From: Megachile rotundata
Taxonomy: Eukaryota; Arthropoda; Insecta; Hymenoptera; Megachilidae
Length of the DNA stretch: 64,000 bases
NCBI RefSeq assembly: GCF_050947335.1
Contig: NC_134993.1
Span: 8,246,001 to 8,310,000 of the forward strand
Direction of reading: 5' to 3'
The number at the start of each line of letters is the position of its first letter. The first letter of the stretch is position 1. The notes under the pieces are model-generated. The model saw only the letters and a list, made by a program, of their open reading frames with translations. It was not told the DNA's origin and did no database searches. The translations under genes and the position numbers were made by a program. Shown in pieces: positions 13,066 to 25,209 of this stretch.

Positions 13066-13478
13066 TTAACACCATAAAACCTTCACAAAGAAATGTCTCT
13101 CAATAATCAAAAAATGAAATTCTGCAAACCACTTAGAATGTTGTATGTATTCGCAACTCGTACTGTAACGAATCGCCGCTGACGTGAAACGAATAACGTT
13201 GGAAGTTGGCGAAAAAGATCGGTAAAATAAAAGCTGGTGAATATTCTCGAGAAGTCCTCGAGCGTGGAGGACCCTCCTGAGAATTTCGTAGCCTGGATCG
13301 TCATAGTAGACGACGTCTGGAAGGGTGGAAAGGGACAAATGGTCCTCGAATTTCTGAATCACCAGCGCACGAGTCGGCCCATTAACGTTGAATGAACTGA
13401 CACTTACCTTTCTTCTCGCTGAAGAAGTCCGCGTTGACGTACGTCACACAGAATAGGATGAATATCACCAATTGTAAT
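13066..13478 (-). CDS. Predicted small secreted protein, exons 2 and 3
   Basis: Exon 2 is 13,408-13,478, preceded by TTTAATTTCAG and followed by the donor GTAAGTG. Exon 3 is 13,066-13,316, preceded by the pyrimidine-rich acceptor TTTCCACCCTTCCAG; the intron between them is 91 bases. Joined to the 11 coding bases of exon 1 (42,443-42,453), all phases agree and give 110 codons. Residues 1-20 (MRPRLQLVIFILFCVTYVNA) are a typical signal peptide with a cleavage site after Ala20. The mature chain starts DFFSEKK. Residues 28-40 (DVVYYDDPGYEIL) lie between dibasic KK26-27 and RR41-42. The rest is basic, with two cysteines, and shows no domain. No family recognised. Weak points: the last 60 residues could be read-through into non-coding sequence, and I saw no AATAAA soon after the stop. 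A further exon or an alternative 3' end is possible. Confidence 0.55.
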
Positions 13479-14690
13479 CTGAAATTAAACGTTTTACGAT
13501 ATTAATTATATTTTTCGAGACAATCGAATGGTGAAATTACTCTAATAGTGCAGTTGTTCTGTTAGGAAACATTTATTAATGTGACTATTATTGTAAATGA
13601 TTTTATAAAAATGTTTTATAAGAATAGTTTCGTAAAAATATCTTTGGGCGAAATAAACTTTCTGATTGTAAAAATTAATTTACTCTTTTCGAACAGCATA
13701 GTGTAAAAGTTAAATAGAATATGAAATTTAATAAATTAATAATTTATAAATATTTTGATCCACAAGTTAAGTATAATAGTTTACAAACTTTTTAAAATAT
13801 ATTAAAGTTCATAATTATATTTTTGGATCAAATGTAAGAAACTGTTCTGTTAAAAAAATTGAGAATTTCTCAAATCAATTTGACAATTATTGCAAAGGTT
13901 ATTGTAAAAATATTTTGCATATTCTTGTCTGAAATCATTTGCTTTTTATCTGACAGTGAAAGGTAGTTTACTCTTTTTTAAATATTTTGTGATTTTATAT
14001 AAAAATGAATTTTTTTAAATTTTATATAAAATGTACAAAAATGTATTTTTTGTAATTTTGTATAAAATGTATCAAAATGTATCTTTTGTAATTTTGTATA
14101 AAATATATAATTTTTATTTTGTATAATAAAAAACTGTATAATATTTCAGTAAAAATTATTTTACTCTTTTTATGTATTTAAGCTATTAATACAACAATAT
14201 CAAATTAAATATAATAAAAATAAGTAGAAAATATAACAAACATAATTAAATTAAAAATTCTTCCTTAATATAACCTAACACTGTTAATATTAAATTAAAA
14301 AGAAACGAAAGAGAAGGCAAAGTATTCTGAATTCTCTTATACAAGATAGAAATCGTAATCACCATGCTGTGTGATATTTAATAAAAAAAAAGAAAATGGA
14401 AGCAGAACGATTCGAAATGTTAACGTTGTTTCGAGCAAAATAATAAGGTTTATCTTCTAAGACTTTTAAAGCAAAGATGATGGTACAACGCCAGAAAATT
14501 GGGTTCGTTGAAACCTGCTTCGTTAATGCGAACTCTCGTGGAAAAAGCGTAGCTTCAAAAGATGTTGAAAATTTTCCGAGGAAATAGCTGCTGGATACAA
14601 CGAACTTATTTAGCGTAAATATTTTCGATGAGATGAAAGTTTCAATTTATTAATGAAATTTTACTGTGTTTTTTGTGTTTCCAAAATTGA
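13479..14690 (-). other. 3' end of the long first intron, AT-rich
   Basis: Low-complexity A/T sequence with imperfect TGTATAAAATGTA-type repeats near 13,985-14,110. No exon seen. The intron, if the gene model is right, runs from 42,442 down to 13,479 (28,964 bases). Confidence 0.45.
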
Positions 14691-14828
14691 AATAGAAATA
14701 TTTTTATTTGGAAATTCTTGCATTTACAAATTCTTAGATTTTTGAAATTTTAAACTGGCAAATTGACAAATTTATGAATTTATAAATTGATAAATTGGCA
14801 AGTTTACAAATATGTAAATGTAGAGATG

Positions 14829-15119
14829 TGTTGGATGACCAACGCGCCCAAACAAATCAGATAGCAAACACTACAGACTCATCCCCAAAAAACATGCTAA
14901 TCGAAACGATTTCTACTCCTTACTCATCCTGGATCTTGCACATGTCCTGAATCACACTGTGCCTTGACCACCATCCCTACCTCAATCTATCTCCAGCAAT
15001 AGTATATAAAACCTCGCAATATCGAAAAATGCTCAGAAAGAGTATAGTACTTAGTCGACCCAATAAAGCTGTTCGAGTTTTAAAATAAAGTGTCTTGTCA
15101 ATTGTCCAGGAATCCAACA
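14829..15119 (+). mobile_element. Solo LTR, probably Ty3/gypsy type
   Basis: A 291-bp sequence begins TGTTGGAT and ends ATCCAACA, perfect inverted ends with TG...CA. It is flanked on both sides by GATG (14,825-14,828 and 15,120-15,123), a 4-bp target duplication. It contains a TATATAAAA box near 15,002 and two AATAAA polyadenylation motifs near 15,062 and 15,084, the expected LTR order. No internal retrotransposon sequence adjoins it, so it is a recombination remnant. Orientation is inferred from the TATA-to-AATAAA order. The assignment to Ty3/gypsy rests only on the duplication size and LTR length. Confidence 0.85.
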
Positions 15120-15123
15120 GATG

Positions 15124-15530
15124 TAACAATTTGGGGATGTGGGGATTTTGGGTTGTAGAGATTTGAGGATATAGGGATTTGGAACTGTGAAAGTTTGGGA
15201 ATTTAGCTATTAGGAAATATTGAGATTTGGAGATGTGAAAATTTGGAAATTTAGCTATTTGGGAATGTTATGATATGAGGTTGTAGGCATTTTGAAATGT
15301 AGAAATTTGGAGATATAAGGATTTGGGATTGTAGGAATTTCAGGATATAGAAATTTGAGAATTTAACTATTAGAAAATGTCGATATTTGGAGTTGTAGGT
15401 ATTGAAGGATATAGAGATTTGGGGATGTAGTAATTAAAGGATGTACAAATTTGAGAATAAAGAAATTTTAAAACTTACTTATTTGAATATGTAAAAATTA
15501 ATAAATTGAAATTTGGAGATTTTAAAAAAA
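15124..15530 (+). repeat. G-rich minisatellite, degenerate
   Basis: Repetition of units like GGGATTTGGGGATGTAGAGATTTG with variable length. Same general style as the other G-strand arrays but more diverged, with GATGTAG-type variants. Confidence 0.7.
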
Positions 15531-15559
15531 AATGTATCTTTCCTGCTGTCCATAACAAC

Positions 15560-15980
15560 AAACCTAATACAAAGTAATAAAAACAAAAATTCGACCGCCT
15601 ATAAACAATGCAACTAGCACCAGTTGCATAGTGTATTCACTGGCGCTATCGGAATCGAACGCAGTCACCCTATATGTGGATATGTAAATATCGCTTTTCC
15701 AGCATCGAGCTACACACGATTTCTCACGTGTCGGGGTTAGTGGAACAGGAGGAATTCGTTTCAAAAGTGTGACACGCATTTGCATTTGTCGGCGAGAGGC
15801 GAATGTGGGCGTCTGCCAGCAACCGATGCGAAGATCATGAATCATGATCGAGAATTCTGGCCTTGCGTAACTCTTCGACCATCCCACGTGCACGGCCGTG
15901 CCCGCGGATTTCGATTTCCGTTCAGCAAGGTCGTCGCACCCGTATATTGTACCTTTCATGGAAATAGACTGAAATAAGCG
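15560..15980. promoter_or_regulatory. CpG-rich intronic island, candidate regulatory element
   Basis: About 400 bases near 50% GC inside the AT-rich intron. It carries CACGTG E-boxes near 15,736 and 15,887, a CATGATTCATGATC inverted motif near 15,836-15,849, and GGCCGTGCC. A 131-codon minus-strand frame spans it, but the opposite strand is also open, and no family or splice sites support coding. A conserved noncoding element or enhancer is the likelier reading; an unannotated exon is the alternative. Confidence 0.35.
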
Positions 15981-16809
15981 AAAATTTGAATGCCTTGTAA
16001 AGTGGATGTTACGGAAAAAAATTATTTCTCCCGTTATTTTGGTTCTGGATTTTATTACATTATGTTGTAGAATCGAAATGCTACTGAAAAATTGTTAAAA
16101 TGTGGTGATATATATTATTCAAGAATTTGAAAAGATCAAAATTAAATTTCTAAATTCCAAAATCCTCATATTCTATAATCAATCATAAAATAACAAATCA
16201 TGAAATAACAAAGTATTGTTCAAACATGAAATAATAAAATATTGTTCAAACCTGAAACAACAAAGTATTGTTTAAACACGAACTAACAAAATATTGAAAT
16301 AATAAAAAGAATATAAAAGAAGGGTAAATCGATAAAACTCGAATTTTCAGTTAACGAAGCTTTGATAACTGAAAGTAGGAAATCCATCATCGCTGGCAAC
16401 ATTACCGACGGATGACGATACTATTAACCTAGTGACCTACGAAACGATATAAAGCGGAACTAAAAGAACAGAGAGAAGCCCGAATGCGAACCAGAGACAC
16501 GTGTACCGGGTGGCGGTGGAATAATTAAGACAGGGAGTCGAGTGGAGACGTCCACGAGACGCTAAAGTGGTGCTCGTTAATGAAGCGATGTTCCAGTGAG
16601 GCACAAGAACCGACGAAATCCTACAATCTAGAGTCTGGAGAATCTTCTACAAGCTACTTCTGACTATTCTTTGACCGGAAGTGACAATAGGTAATGCTGG
16701 TTTCACATTTAACCGGTTTTTGAGAGCTAACTTCTGTACTTACTGTGACTTAGGTAAATTTAATCTATTTATACAATAGAATAATCATTCTATGCGAGCA
16801 AAAATGTCC
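15981..16809. other. Intronic spacer
   Basis: Short degenerate repeats of AACAAAGTATTGTTCAAAC near 16,205-16,290. A GC-elevated patch follows at 16,430-16,690 with no recognised frame. Confidence 0.4.
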
Positions 16810-17777
16810 TGTAATATTTGGTCACTCCCTCATTTTTATTTGTAATTCTAAATAATAAAAATAGGTTAATCAACATTCACTAATCTGGCAACTAGTAAAC
16901 ATAATCTCACTTAATTTGAAGTCAAGGTCTTCAACTACTGACAGAGGAAAACATACAGTTATATCCATACCTGATTTTATTGTAAAATATATCAAATAAT
17001 ACTGTAATCATTCTATATGTACAAGCAAAAATGTCCTTTACGATATAAGCAAAAATGTTATCACACCCGGGAAGACACCTCCCGAAGAGACGCCCGAATC
17101 TCGCTTGCCGAGTCACGTGATCCGAGTTCGGGTATATTCGTGAGACAATACCAATGCAAATATAAAACTTTCTTATTTTTTATTTTTTCGTTATCAAACT
17201 TTTACTAATAGATTTTTCACGTTTTTCTGATTAAAACGAGACCAAACACGATATAATTTGGACTATACTTACTGGTTTAATTGACGATAAAAGTTTCTAA
17301 TATGGAGAAGGATAGCGAGTGAAAAAGAGAGGTGCTACGATCGTGGCGGTCGGCAAAGATCAAAAGTCTGTTCAATTGTTTACAATGCTAATGCGTTGCT
17401 AACTTTTTTATTTTTCATCCATTTTTTATACAACTTCCTCCATCGTATTCATGACATTTTCCTGATTAAAATGAAACCAAACACGACGTATTTCAAGTTA
17501 TATTTACTTGCAATATCTTATAGAAGTAAAGTCATCGATGTACGTAACATTTGAAATTATAAATAAATATGTCCCGAATTACGTCGTGTTTGGTCTCATT
17601 TTAAACAGGAAAATATCACAAGTTGGTAAAAGTTTCATAAAAAACATCAAAAATAAAAAAGTTTTATTCTTGCATTAGGATTGTCCCACCAATATGTCAC
17701 TATTTACGTTTGGTTTTCGCTCGCAATGTGGGTCCTACACGATATGAACGAAACTTCAGACCCGAAAGATTTGCTTA
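16810..17777 (+). repeat. Interspersed repeat family A, copy 1 (modular foldback-like element)
   Basis: Matches 50,074-50,985 in reverse complement almost throughout, apart from small indels (for example about 20 extra bases near 16,865). A module of roughly 110-135 bases, starting with ACAATNCNAATGC and ending in GACCAAACACGA, occurs three times: direct at about 17,136-17,260, direct at about 17,382-17,495, and inverted at about 17,575-17,692. The last two form a large imperfect palindrome. No protein-coding reading is visible. Non-autonomous element of unknown class. Confidence 0.85.
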
Positions 17778-17888
17778 TACAACTTTTCTTTATAAAATTA
17801 ATCTTTGTACAAAAAGATTCTTTATATATTTTTCTGTATAGAACTAATCCCTATACGAAAAGATTCTTCTTTTCTGTTTATATCTATA

Positions 17889-18472
17889 CACTACCGTCCA
17901 CAAGTATCCGGACACTTGGTTTCGTTACATAAAACATAGTTGAACTTTGTACGAAAGGTATTTATCATTTGTAATAATTATTATTATCTTTTTTGAGATG
18001 TCATAACGTAATAAAATTAATTTTTAAGTACAAATTATACAATGAAAGTGTGAAAGTAAAATTCATGTCCAGAAGTACAAAATCCAAATTTGTGAATCTA
18101 ATGAAATGCTTTCGATTCTAAAAAAAATTTTAATTTCTACTGTCTTTCATTTCTATGGTGCAGAACGTATTCAGAGGGTTCTTCGATATGTTTCAAGTGT
18201 TAGTAAACTGTTGGTAGATGTTTAGGTTCGCTCAATGGAGATAAGAATGGAGGTAACGCTACGCACTCGACAGTTTCGGTTTAGTTCGTCTGTAGCTTCT
18301 TTTCCATCGAAATATGAGTTCCAAACGAGAATTATCAATGGAAAAACGTTCCAGTATTCTGACCTTCGCAGAAAAAAAAATCGATTTTAGTTACTGTTGC
18401 AGATACTTGAATAACTTTCATGCAACGCGAATGCATATTTCGCTTGTGTCCGGATACTTATGGACGGTAGTG
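17889..18472 (+). mobile_element. Tc1/mariner-type non-autonomous element
   Basis: A 584-bp element has inverted ends of 27 bases with one mismatch, starting CACTACCGTCC and containing AAGTATCCGGACAC. TA lies on both sides (17,887-17,888 and 18,473-18,474), the classic Tc1/mariner target duplication. Inside, an ATG at 18,314 opens a frame beginning MSSKRELSMEKRSSILTFAE, which resembles the first residues of Tc1-like transposases. The frame then runs into sequence unlike a transposase and into the right terminus, so the catalytic part is deleted. Confidence 0.88.
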
Positions 18473-19089
18473 TATGTATATGTTTATGTATATAAATTTA
18501 AATCTTTATATACCGTTTTCAAAAAGAAACACGATTTAAATGTACACTTGACTACAATCGCACGTAACATTAAATTCCAGTATAAACAATTGTACACAGT
18601 CATTACAATCGTACATAACATAAATTTATATATATCTAAAGACATCTGACACCATACGACTATCGTTTTGCAAAACGTTCACCGTCGTATATTTTTTTTG
18701 ACACGCCGCCATTAACTCCCCCTTGTATCCTGTCGAATTTTCCCCGCTGCTTTAATTAACAGCATCATATATCATCGTATACACGGAAGGGAACGATGGT
18801 GGTTTGTATTTCATCGAGTTTTTGCGATCGGTGACACGTGGACTGCGGAATCTCGAGGACCCGCAAGGAAGTGACGAATGGTAGAAAAGAAAGAAACAAA
18901 TTTATTCTTGTCCCGAAAGCGAGTAGAGTCACAGACCTCGTCGGACTTTCGTGAACAGATGGAAGCCCGAAAAATAATTTGAATATCTAATTAAACGGTC
19001 CCATTAGTAATTTAAGTGAGAGTGTATTTAAAACTTACAGTATGAATTTGTTTAGTACGGAAGCCGTTCAGTTTGAGAGAGGGGCAAGT
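18473..19089. other. Intronic spacer
   Basis: No repeat family or exon recognised. Bases 18,660-18,960 are somewhat GC-elevated. Confidence 0.4.
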
Positions 19090-19580
19090 CTATTAAAAAA
19101 TTTAGGAAATATTAAAGAATTTAGGAATTTAGGTATTTTGGAATTTTGGAATTTTGGAATTTGGGAATTTTGGAATTTTGGAATTTAGGAACTTGGGAAT
19201 TTAGGAACTTGGGAATTTGGGAATTTGGGAATTTGGGAATTTAGGAATTTAGGAATTGGGGAATTATGGAATTGGCAAATTTTGGAATTGGGGGATTATG
19301 AAATTGGGGAATTATGGAATTGAAAGCTTATGGAATAGGGAAATTTAGGAATTAGGGAATTATGGAATTGAGAAATTATGGAATAGGGGAATTTAGGAAT
19401 TTGGAAATTTAGGAATTAGGGAATTATGGAATTGGGGGATTTGGCGATTTGGAAACTTGGAAACTTAGAAATTTGGAAATTTGGAAATTCGGAAATTTAG
19501 AAATTTGAAAATATAGAAATTTGGAAATTTAGAAACTTGGAAATATAGAAATTTAGAAATTCAGTAAAAGCATAAAAAGT
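19090..19580 (+). repeat. G-rich minisatellite, about 10-base core
   Basis: Units of the type GGAATTTGGGAATTTAGGAA with a 10-base basic period, passing into GGAATTATGGAATTGGGG and GGAAATTTAGAAATTTGG variants. The same succession of variants occurs at 33,495-33,865 and, inverted, at 36,480-36,945. Confidence 0.92.
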
Positions 19581-21235
19581 TGAAAAAATTGAAACTTGAG
19601 AATCTGTATATGTTTACTAATCAATGTACACATTTACAATTGTACCAGAAGTATAAACCGCATATAAAAACCCTATTGTATACACTGTTCCTAATAATGT
19701 ATTCATTTACTAAATAAAGCGTACATTTCCTCCTACCATATATACACGACCGGCAATCGTAAATCAATCATTTCACTTTAACCTTCCAAGAAAGAGAAGA
19801 ATACCTCCATTCTATATACGCAATGATCTGATACGTGATATCTTCGAGACAACTTGGTAATACCATTCAACTTTCATTTGTAATAAATCTACTTGAACAG
19901 ATATTCTCATTAAAGGAACTTTTCTAATAAAAATGTAAAAACCAGCCGCAAGAAGAAATGAAGGAAAGGAAATGCAACACTTTTCCAACGACGCAACGTC
20001 AATGCTGCTCGTAAAGAAATCTTAAGCTCTCTTTCAGCGTGAAACGAAGCGTCTCTAAATTACAGGAAGGAAAGATGCAATTTTGTTGGATTCAACGGTT
20101 TGAAGTGAACACGGAACCTTAATCTCGATGGACAGTCTCGTAAGAACGATAATTCAACGACGGTCACAAAACGATATCAGGCAGCGCTTTAAGCCCCCTA
20201 TATGCGCCGCAGTGTTCGCAATATACGGCGATTAAACGACGCGGCAAACTTCAACCGTTTGAGGTTCTAATATTTATAAGTGGACTGTAGAATAATTATA
20301 CAGAGCTTAAGTTGACATTATGCAAAATTTCGAAGACATATGATTTTAAAACTACTAAGATCCAAGGTTCTGGCAAGCAGATGTGAAAATACAAAAATAA
20401 TCGACATGTCACGTCCTCAGTGAAGAACACAGTTTTTTGAAAAGAAATGATATGCCGAAAACACTTCAACGACAAATACCACCTTTTATTTATCAATTAT
20501 TTATACAATTTCGGGATTAACACTCCTGAACACAGATACTTAAATCAGTCAACAAATCGCTGAAACTGTTGCTTCGCGTATTTCTATTAGTCGTTGCGCC
20601 GCTGAACATTCGCTCTACACATTCCTAATATGCTGATTCCTTGCGTATATGAATCCACATTGTCAGCGTTTGTGACAGATAGCATGTGACTTCTTGGGTA
20701 TCATTGTTGCTACTAGTTAGCGACAGAGAACTTTAGTCAATAGCGAACCTATTGATTTGAACCTGTATAAAGTGTCTGAAAAAACTAAAAGCGGTACATC
20801 ATCGTATCGATAAAAACTTGAATCTAATCCTCTCGCTATGGTATTGCATTCCAAAAACACCGCTGGAACATTCGTATCTATCAATCGACATGTCGGGTTA
20901 TGTGCCTTCAGCGATACGCGGTTAAAATGATCTTAACGTTCGTGAAATGTCACTCGTAAAGATTCGTGACATGAATGATCCACTATTGACGAATGAATGA
21001 GTACGTTCGCTCGTAAAGAACATTTGGCTGCCTCGCGAAAGATACATCATGAAGTTGGTACGCGAAAATACGACATGGTGTTGTTAGTTCTGTGACGGAC
21101 GAAGCAGAGATCTGCAATGTTCGTCAAAGGCGACTTCATAAATCAGAAAGGGTTTAATTTTGAAATAAAATGAGGTAATGAGTGCGATGCTATATGTGTA
21201 TGATTGCAATTTTCTGAAATTCACCCTTTCGCTAT
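19581..21235. other. Intronic spacer
   Basis: Contains GC-moderate sequence at 20,530-21,150 without a readable family. An ACCTGTATAAAGTGTCTGAAA motif near 20,760 could be a transposon end, but no partner was found. Confidence 0.35.
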
Positions 21236-22145
21236 GAATAAAGTTGTGTGAGGTTTTCTAGGTACAGTAGATTGATGCGTAATTTGGAAAACTTGTGTGA
21301 TGAATAATTTGAAGAACTTGATAATTTAGTAATTTGATACATACAAATACAAGTACAAACTTTTAGTTTGTTCATTGCAAATTTCAATTTGTAAAATTGT
21401 ATATTTATTAATTCCAAATTTTCCAACGTTCCAAACCTGTAAACTTTCAATTCATCAATCTTCAAATTTGCTAAATCATAAATATAAAATATAAAAAGCA
21501 CAGCAATCTTAAATTATCAGAAAAATTTTAGTTTGAAAATCTACAAATCTACAAATAAATAAGAAATCTGAAAAACTACACTTACAATTTTTTATATTCT
21601 TCATTGCCAATTTTAAAATTTGAAAATTTACAGCCTCAAAAATTTAATAAAACAGAAATTTCGGATTTTTGTAATATTCGTATCGGTTTATGTATCGGAG
21701 TTGTCATTGGTAGCGTAAAGTTTTGAAAATATTGGTTCTTTTATCGCATACCATGTTCCTACTCAATTTCCTTTCTCCAGCAGTGAATTTACTTCCATTT
21801 CAATTTAATATCATTTTTGCTACAAATACTCGAACATTTCAAAAGTGGTCGAAAGTAAACTCTTCAATTTACGGCGTTTCTAGAAACGCTTTAAGATCAT
21901 AGCAACTTTTAACTGCTGCAAAATTAATTAAGAGAAGTTGAATCTGTTGTGCACTTTATACAAACTTCGTCATATTTTGTACTGTTTTGAAAAATGGATG
22001 AGACTGTATCGCGTTTGGTGGTCATTTTGGAAAGTTGGAAGTTTAGAAATTGAGAAATTTGAAAATCGAAAAATTTAAAATTTTGCAAGTTCACAAAATT
22101 ACATATGTACAAAACTACAAATATATAAATCTCCAAATTTACATT
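21236..22145. repeat. AT-rich low-complexity tract
   Basis: Eroded AAATTTG/CAAATTT-type repetition at 21,250-21,640 and 22,020-22,145, with ordinary AT-rich sequence between. Probably old minisatellite. Confidence 0.5.
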
Positions 22146-22731
22146 TATTCAAATTTTCCAATACATATAAACTAACAAGCTGACAAAACTAATATAAAAG
22201 TTCCACATGCACATCACATGTTCATCAAATGTTCATCACATTGAGAAGCACAAATATTCTGTTTAACACGATAAAGTAGAACAAAAAATTAAGATATGAC
22301 ATCTTTCCATTCCTAACTATAACAGCAACAAAACATTCCCTTTAGAAACTTGATTAACTTAAATATTTAAAATCATAAAGAAGAAACATGGTGTTTGATA
22401 TTTGAGCGTTCCAGCAATCAATTAATGAAATTAGGAAGAAACTTTTCAATATCGTTGCCCAGAATGCATTTCACGATTTGCCCGTATGAATTTCCAATTA
22501 CTCCACACTGCAAATTTCTCGAGCAGGTACCATGTTAAATTCAACCTATCGAGCACTCTTTCGAAATTAAAGTTTTATTCCAATTAAAACTGACCCAGAT
22601 CTCTCATTCTTCTGCTTTACTTATCGAATTAAATTTATGTTCAGAATTCGAGGAACCAAACTTTTGTAGGAATAACTAAATTATAATCAAGATAGCGTTC
22701 GCTATCTGAATCAAGGAGACAGGGTATAATA
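22146..22731. other. Intronic spacer
   Basis: AT-rich; no recognised feature apart from a short CACATGTTCATCAAATGTTC repetition near 22,212. Confidence 0.4.
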
Positions 22732-23822
22732 TCGTTATCATTTGATTGCTTATTACCCAATAAACTGCAGAAATAATGCACCAAATAATAAATAGAAAAG
22801 AAATCAAGGTCCAGAGCATTGAAAACTGTCCGCGTCCTGTGATTTCTTCAAGAGATCATCGCAATTATAGTACAGAAATCGTTCAAGTTGCGATGTATCG
22901 TTAAATCCATAGCCATAGACTATGATTCGATCTATGGTTCAATTTGAGAATATTGGTTTTGCGTTGGCAATTGTTCTAATCAGGCGTCACCTCATCTGTC
23001 CAACCACACCTGACACGAATTTTGCACCGTTTTATCGATAATATGGTAAAAAGATGCGAAAGCAATGACAGGGCCAAACTTTTCACCTCTATTTCTCATT
23101 CGAATCAAGGCAAATAGCTTATTCTCTAGCTTTGTTTGATCGAGCGCTGGTCGCATCCAAAACAATCTTTCAATGATAAAATACTTGAAACCCACGGCTG
23201 TTGTGCTGATTTTTGCTTATGTAGCTCTCGTATTACCGAATATTAACGTAATATCATTAAGCCATGACCAGCGTGCTCCGCATTGAACTTCTTTTTTAGA
23301 ATGAGTCTCATTGCACTCCAAAACTCTTGTTATCTAAGGATACATAGTTTGCTTAATTTTACCACTCTTTATCGCAAAACAGAGGCGTCCCCTTAAAGTT
23401 TGCACTCACATCGACCCAAATGACACATTAGTTAAAAAAATAAAATTCATTTATTAATTAATCTTGTTGCGACTTATGTACTGAAATTTGATCACTCTAT
23501 CGCAAAACAGCGGAGTTTACCGCCTTAAACGATTTTATCCAAACTTCAATGTTGATTTCCATTTGAATCTTCAAATTTTCCCAAACTTCATGCAATGGTT
23601 TGCTATTTAATTTTTGATTACACCGAAATGGCTTCAAACCGCATTCCGCAAATAATTTCGTTAAGTGGCAACACCAACTGATAATCATTAAAGAGAAATT
23701 CAAATTGCGGTATCGATCAAAATTAGTACATGGAATATTAAACGTACAAACGCTTCCGGCGTTTAATTTATGATACTATGTACTTTTAATTGCAAGCACT
23801 TTGCGTATGCATGTTTGATGTT
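22732..23822 (+). repeat. Interspersed repeat family B, copy 2
   Basis: Same-direction copy of 9,243-10,225, with extra sequence in its right third. On the minus strand, 22,992-23,195 is open for 67 codons around IERLFWMRPALDQ and GPVIAFASFYHIIDKTVQNS. Another frame at 23,497-23,703 contains EVWIKSFKAVNSAVLR. Both readings are recognisable in copy 1, so the family once carried a minus-strand coding region. I cannot assign the protein. Confidence 0.85.
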
Positions 23823-25209
23823 CAATTATTTTCGTTGTTTACGTTGTGATAGGGATGTTGGTGGATCTTTTTCAGTTTGTGTTTTTGAGACGGTGATTAA
23901 AGAATACTTTTTTAAACATTTCACGTCAGATATTTTCTGTAATGGGACACTCTAAATTATTTTATTAAACACTTTAAATAATTGTTACATGCGTAGATTA
24001 ATAATAGTGTACCCTAAACTGAAGACATTATTTCCTGATTCTAAAAGGTCAAAGTGCGATAAATATAACTTTTATATACTCTCAGATTTGAAATAGTATA
24101 AACGTCACATAGATTACAATGTGCACAGAGCTTGCTAGGGTTAAGAATAGGATTACTCAAATTTCACTTGAAATAGCAATGCAACTCCTAATTCTAAATA
24201 ATGAAATTAGTAAATAACGAAATGTTCGAGTGAGTTTCTAAATCTCCAAATTTCTAAATTATAGTATTGCTAAATAATCAAATTTCTAAACATTCGAGTC
24301 CTTAAGTAAAAATCATACAGCTGGACCTCTCCATGGTCCGCGCTAGACAACAAAAAGGGCGCCATTTTAACCTCGTAGGTACGACACGTTTTTGGAAATC
24401 AAACATCTACCATTCTTGTCTGTCCTGAAACAATGTAAAATATACAAAGGTCCCCATATGAATTTTCCACCAGAAATCCAAAAATCCCTAAAAATGCTCT
24501 GAGTATTACCGAATGCGAGTATAACCAGACTCAACCCTTAACAAGAATTTTATTTTACAAGATCGTGCTATAAATCCTGATAGCATAAACGAGGGGAATA
24601 AAAGTAACTCACGATTTCTCACGGAGGAACGTGCAACCGCTTCGCGTGCCGCGATAAATTAAGTTCAAAGTGTGCAATCGTGGAAAACGATGTTATCTCG
24701 GGTCGCAATAACCCATAACACTGTCCGCGTGACCGCAAATAAAGCTACTAACCTGCTATTTATTTGGAATCCTTAGAAAGCGAAGGTGTTAACGTCAGTA
24801 ATTTTTCAGCGTGAATCGAGAAGTTAATTCTTCATCAACCTTTTATGTTCCTTCGATGCCCTTGTAACGCGATAATGCTGCTTATGGAAATTTTATTATT
24901 ATCGGGGATTTCTATTCGTGAAAGCTTCTCCGAGCGGTAAAGCGATAATGCAATTTAACGCTCGAATTAATATGGAATTTAATTAAAATTCTGTTAAAAT
25001 GGAAATATCTGTGAGAAATAACGGTTGTTTCGTTTAGCGCGCAATGTTGTTCGCGGCTTTATGCGGGGGAAAATAAAGAGTGGGTTATGATCGGTCACGA
25101 TATTTAAGTCGGAACACTTATTGTTTCACTTTTTTTGGGTGCGTTTTGTCATTCACGTAATATTTCATAGTTTTACCAAAACTATATGCTTTGAGATTGC
25201 TGTATGATT
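23823..25209. other. Intronic spacer
   Basis: No exon or repeat family recognised. Bases 24,580-25,090 are moderately GC-rich and unique within the window. Confidence 0.4.
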
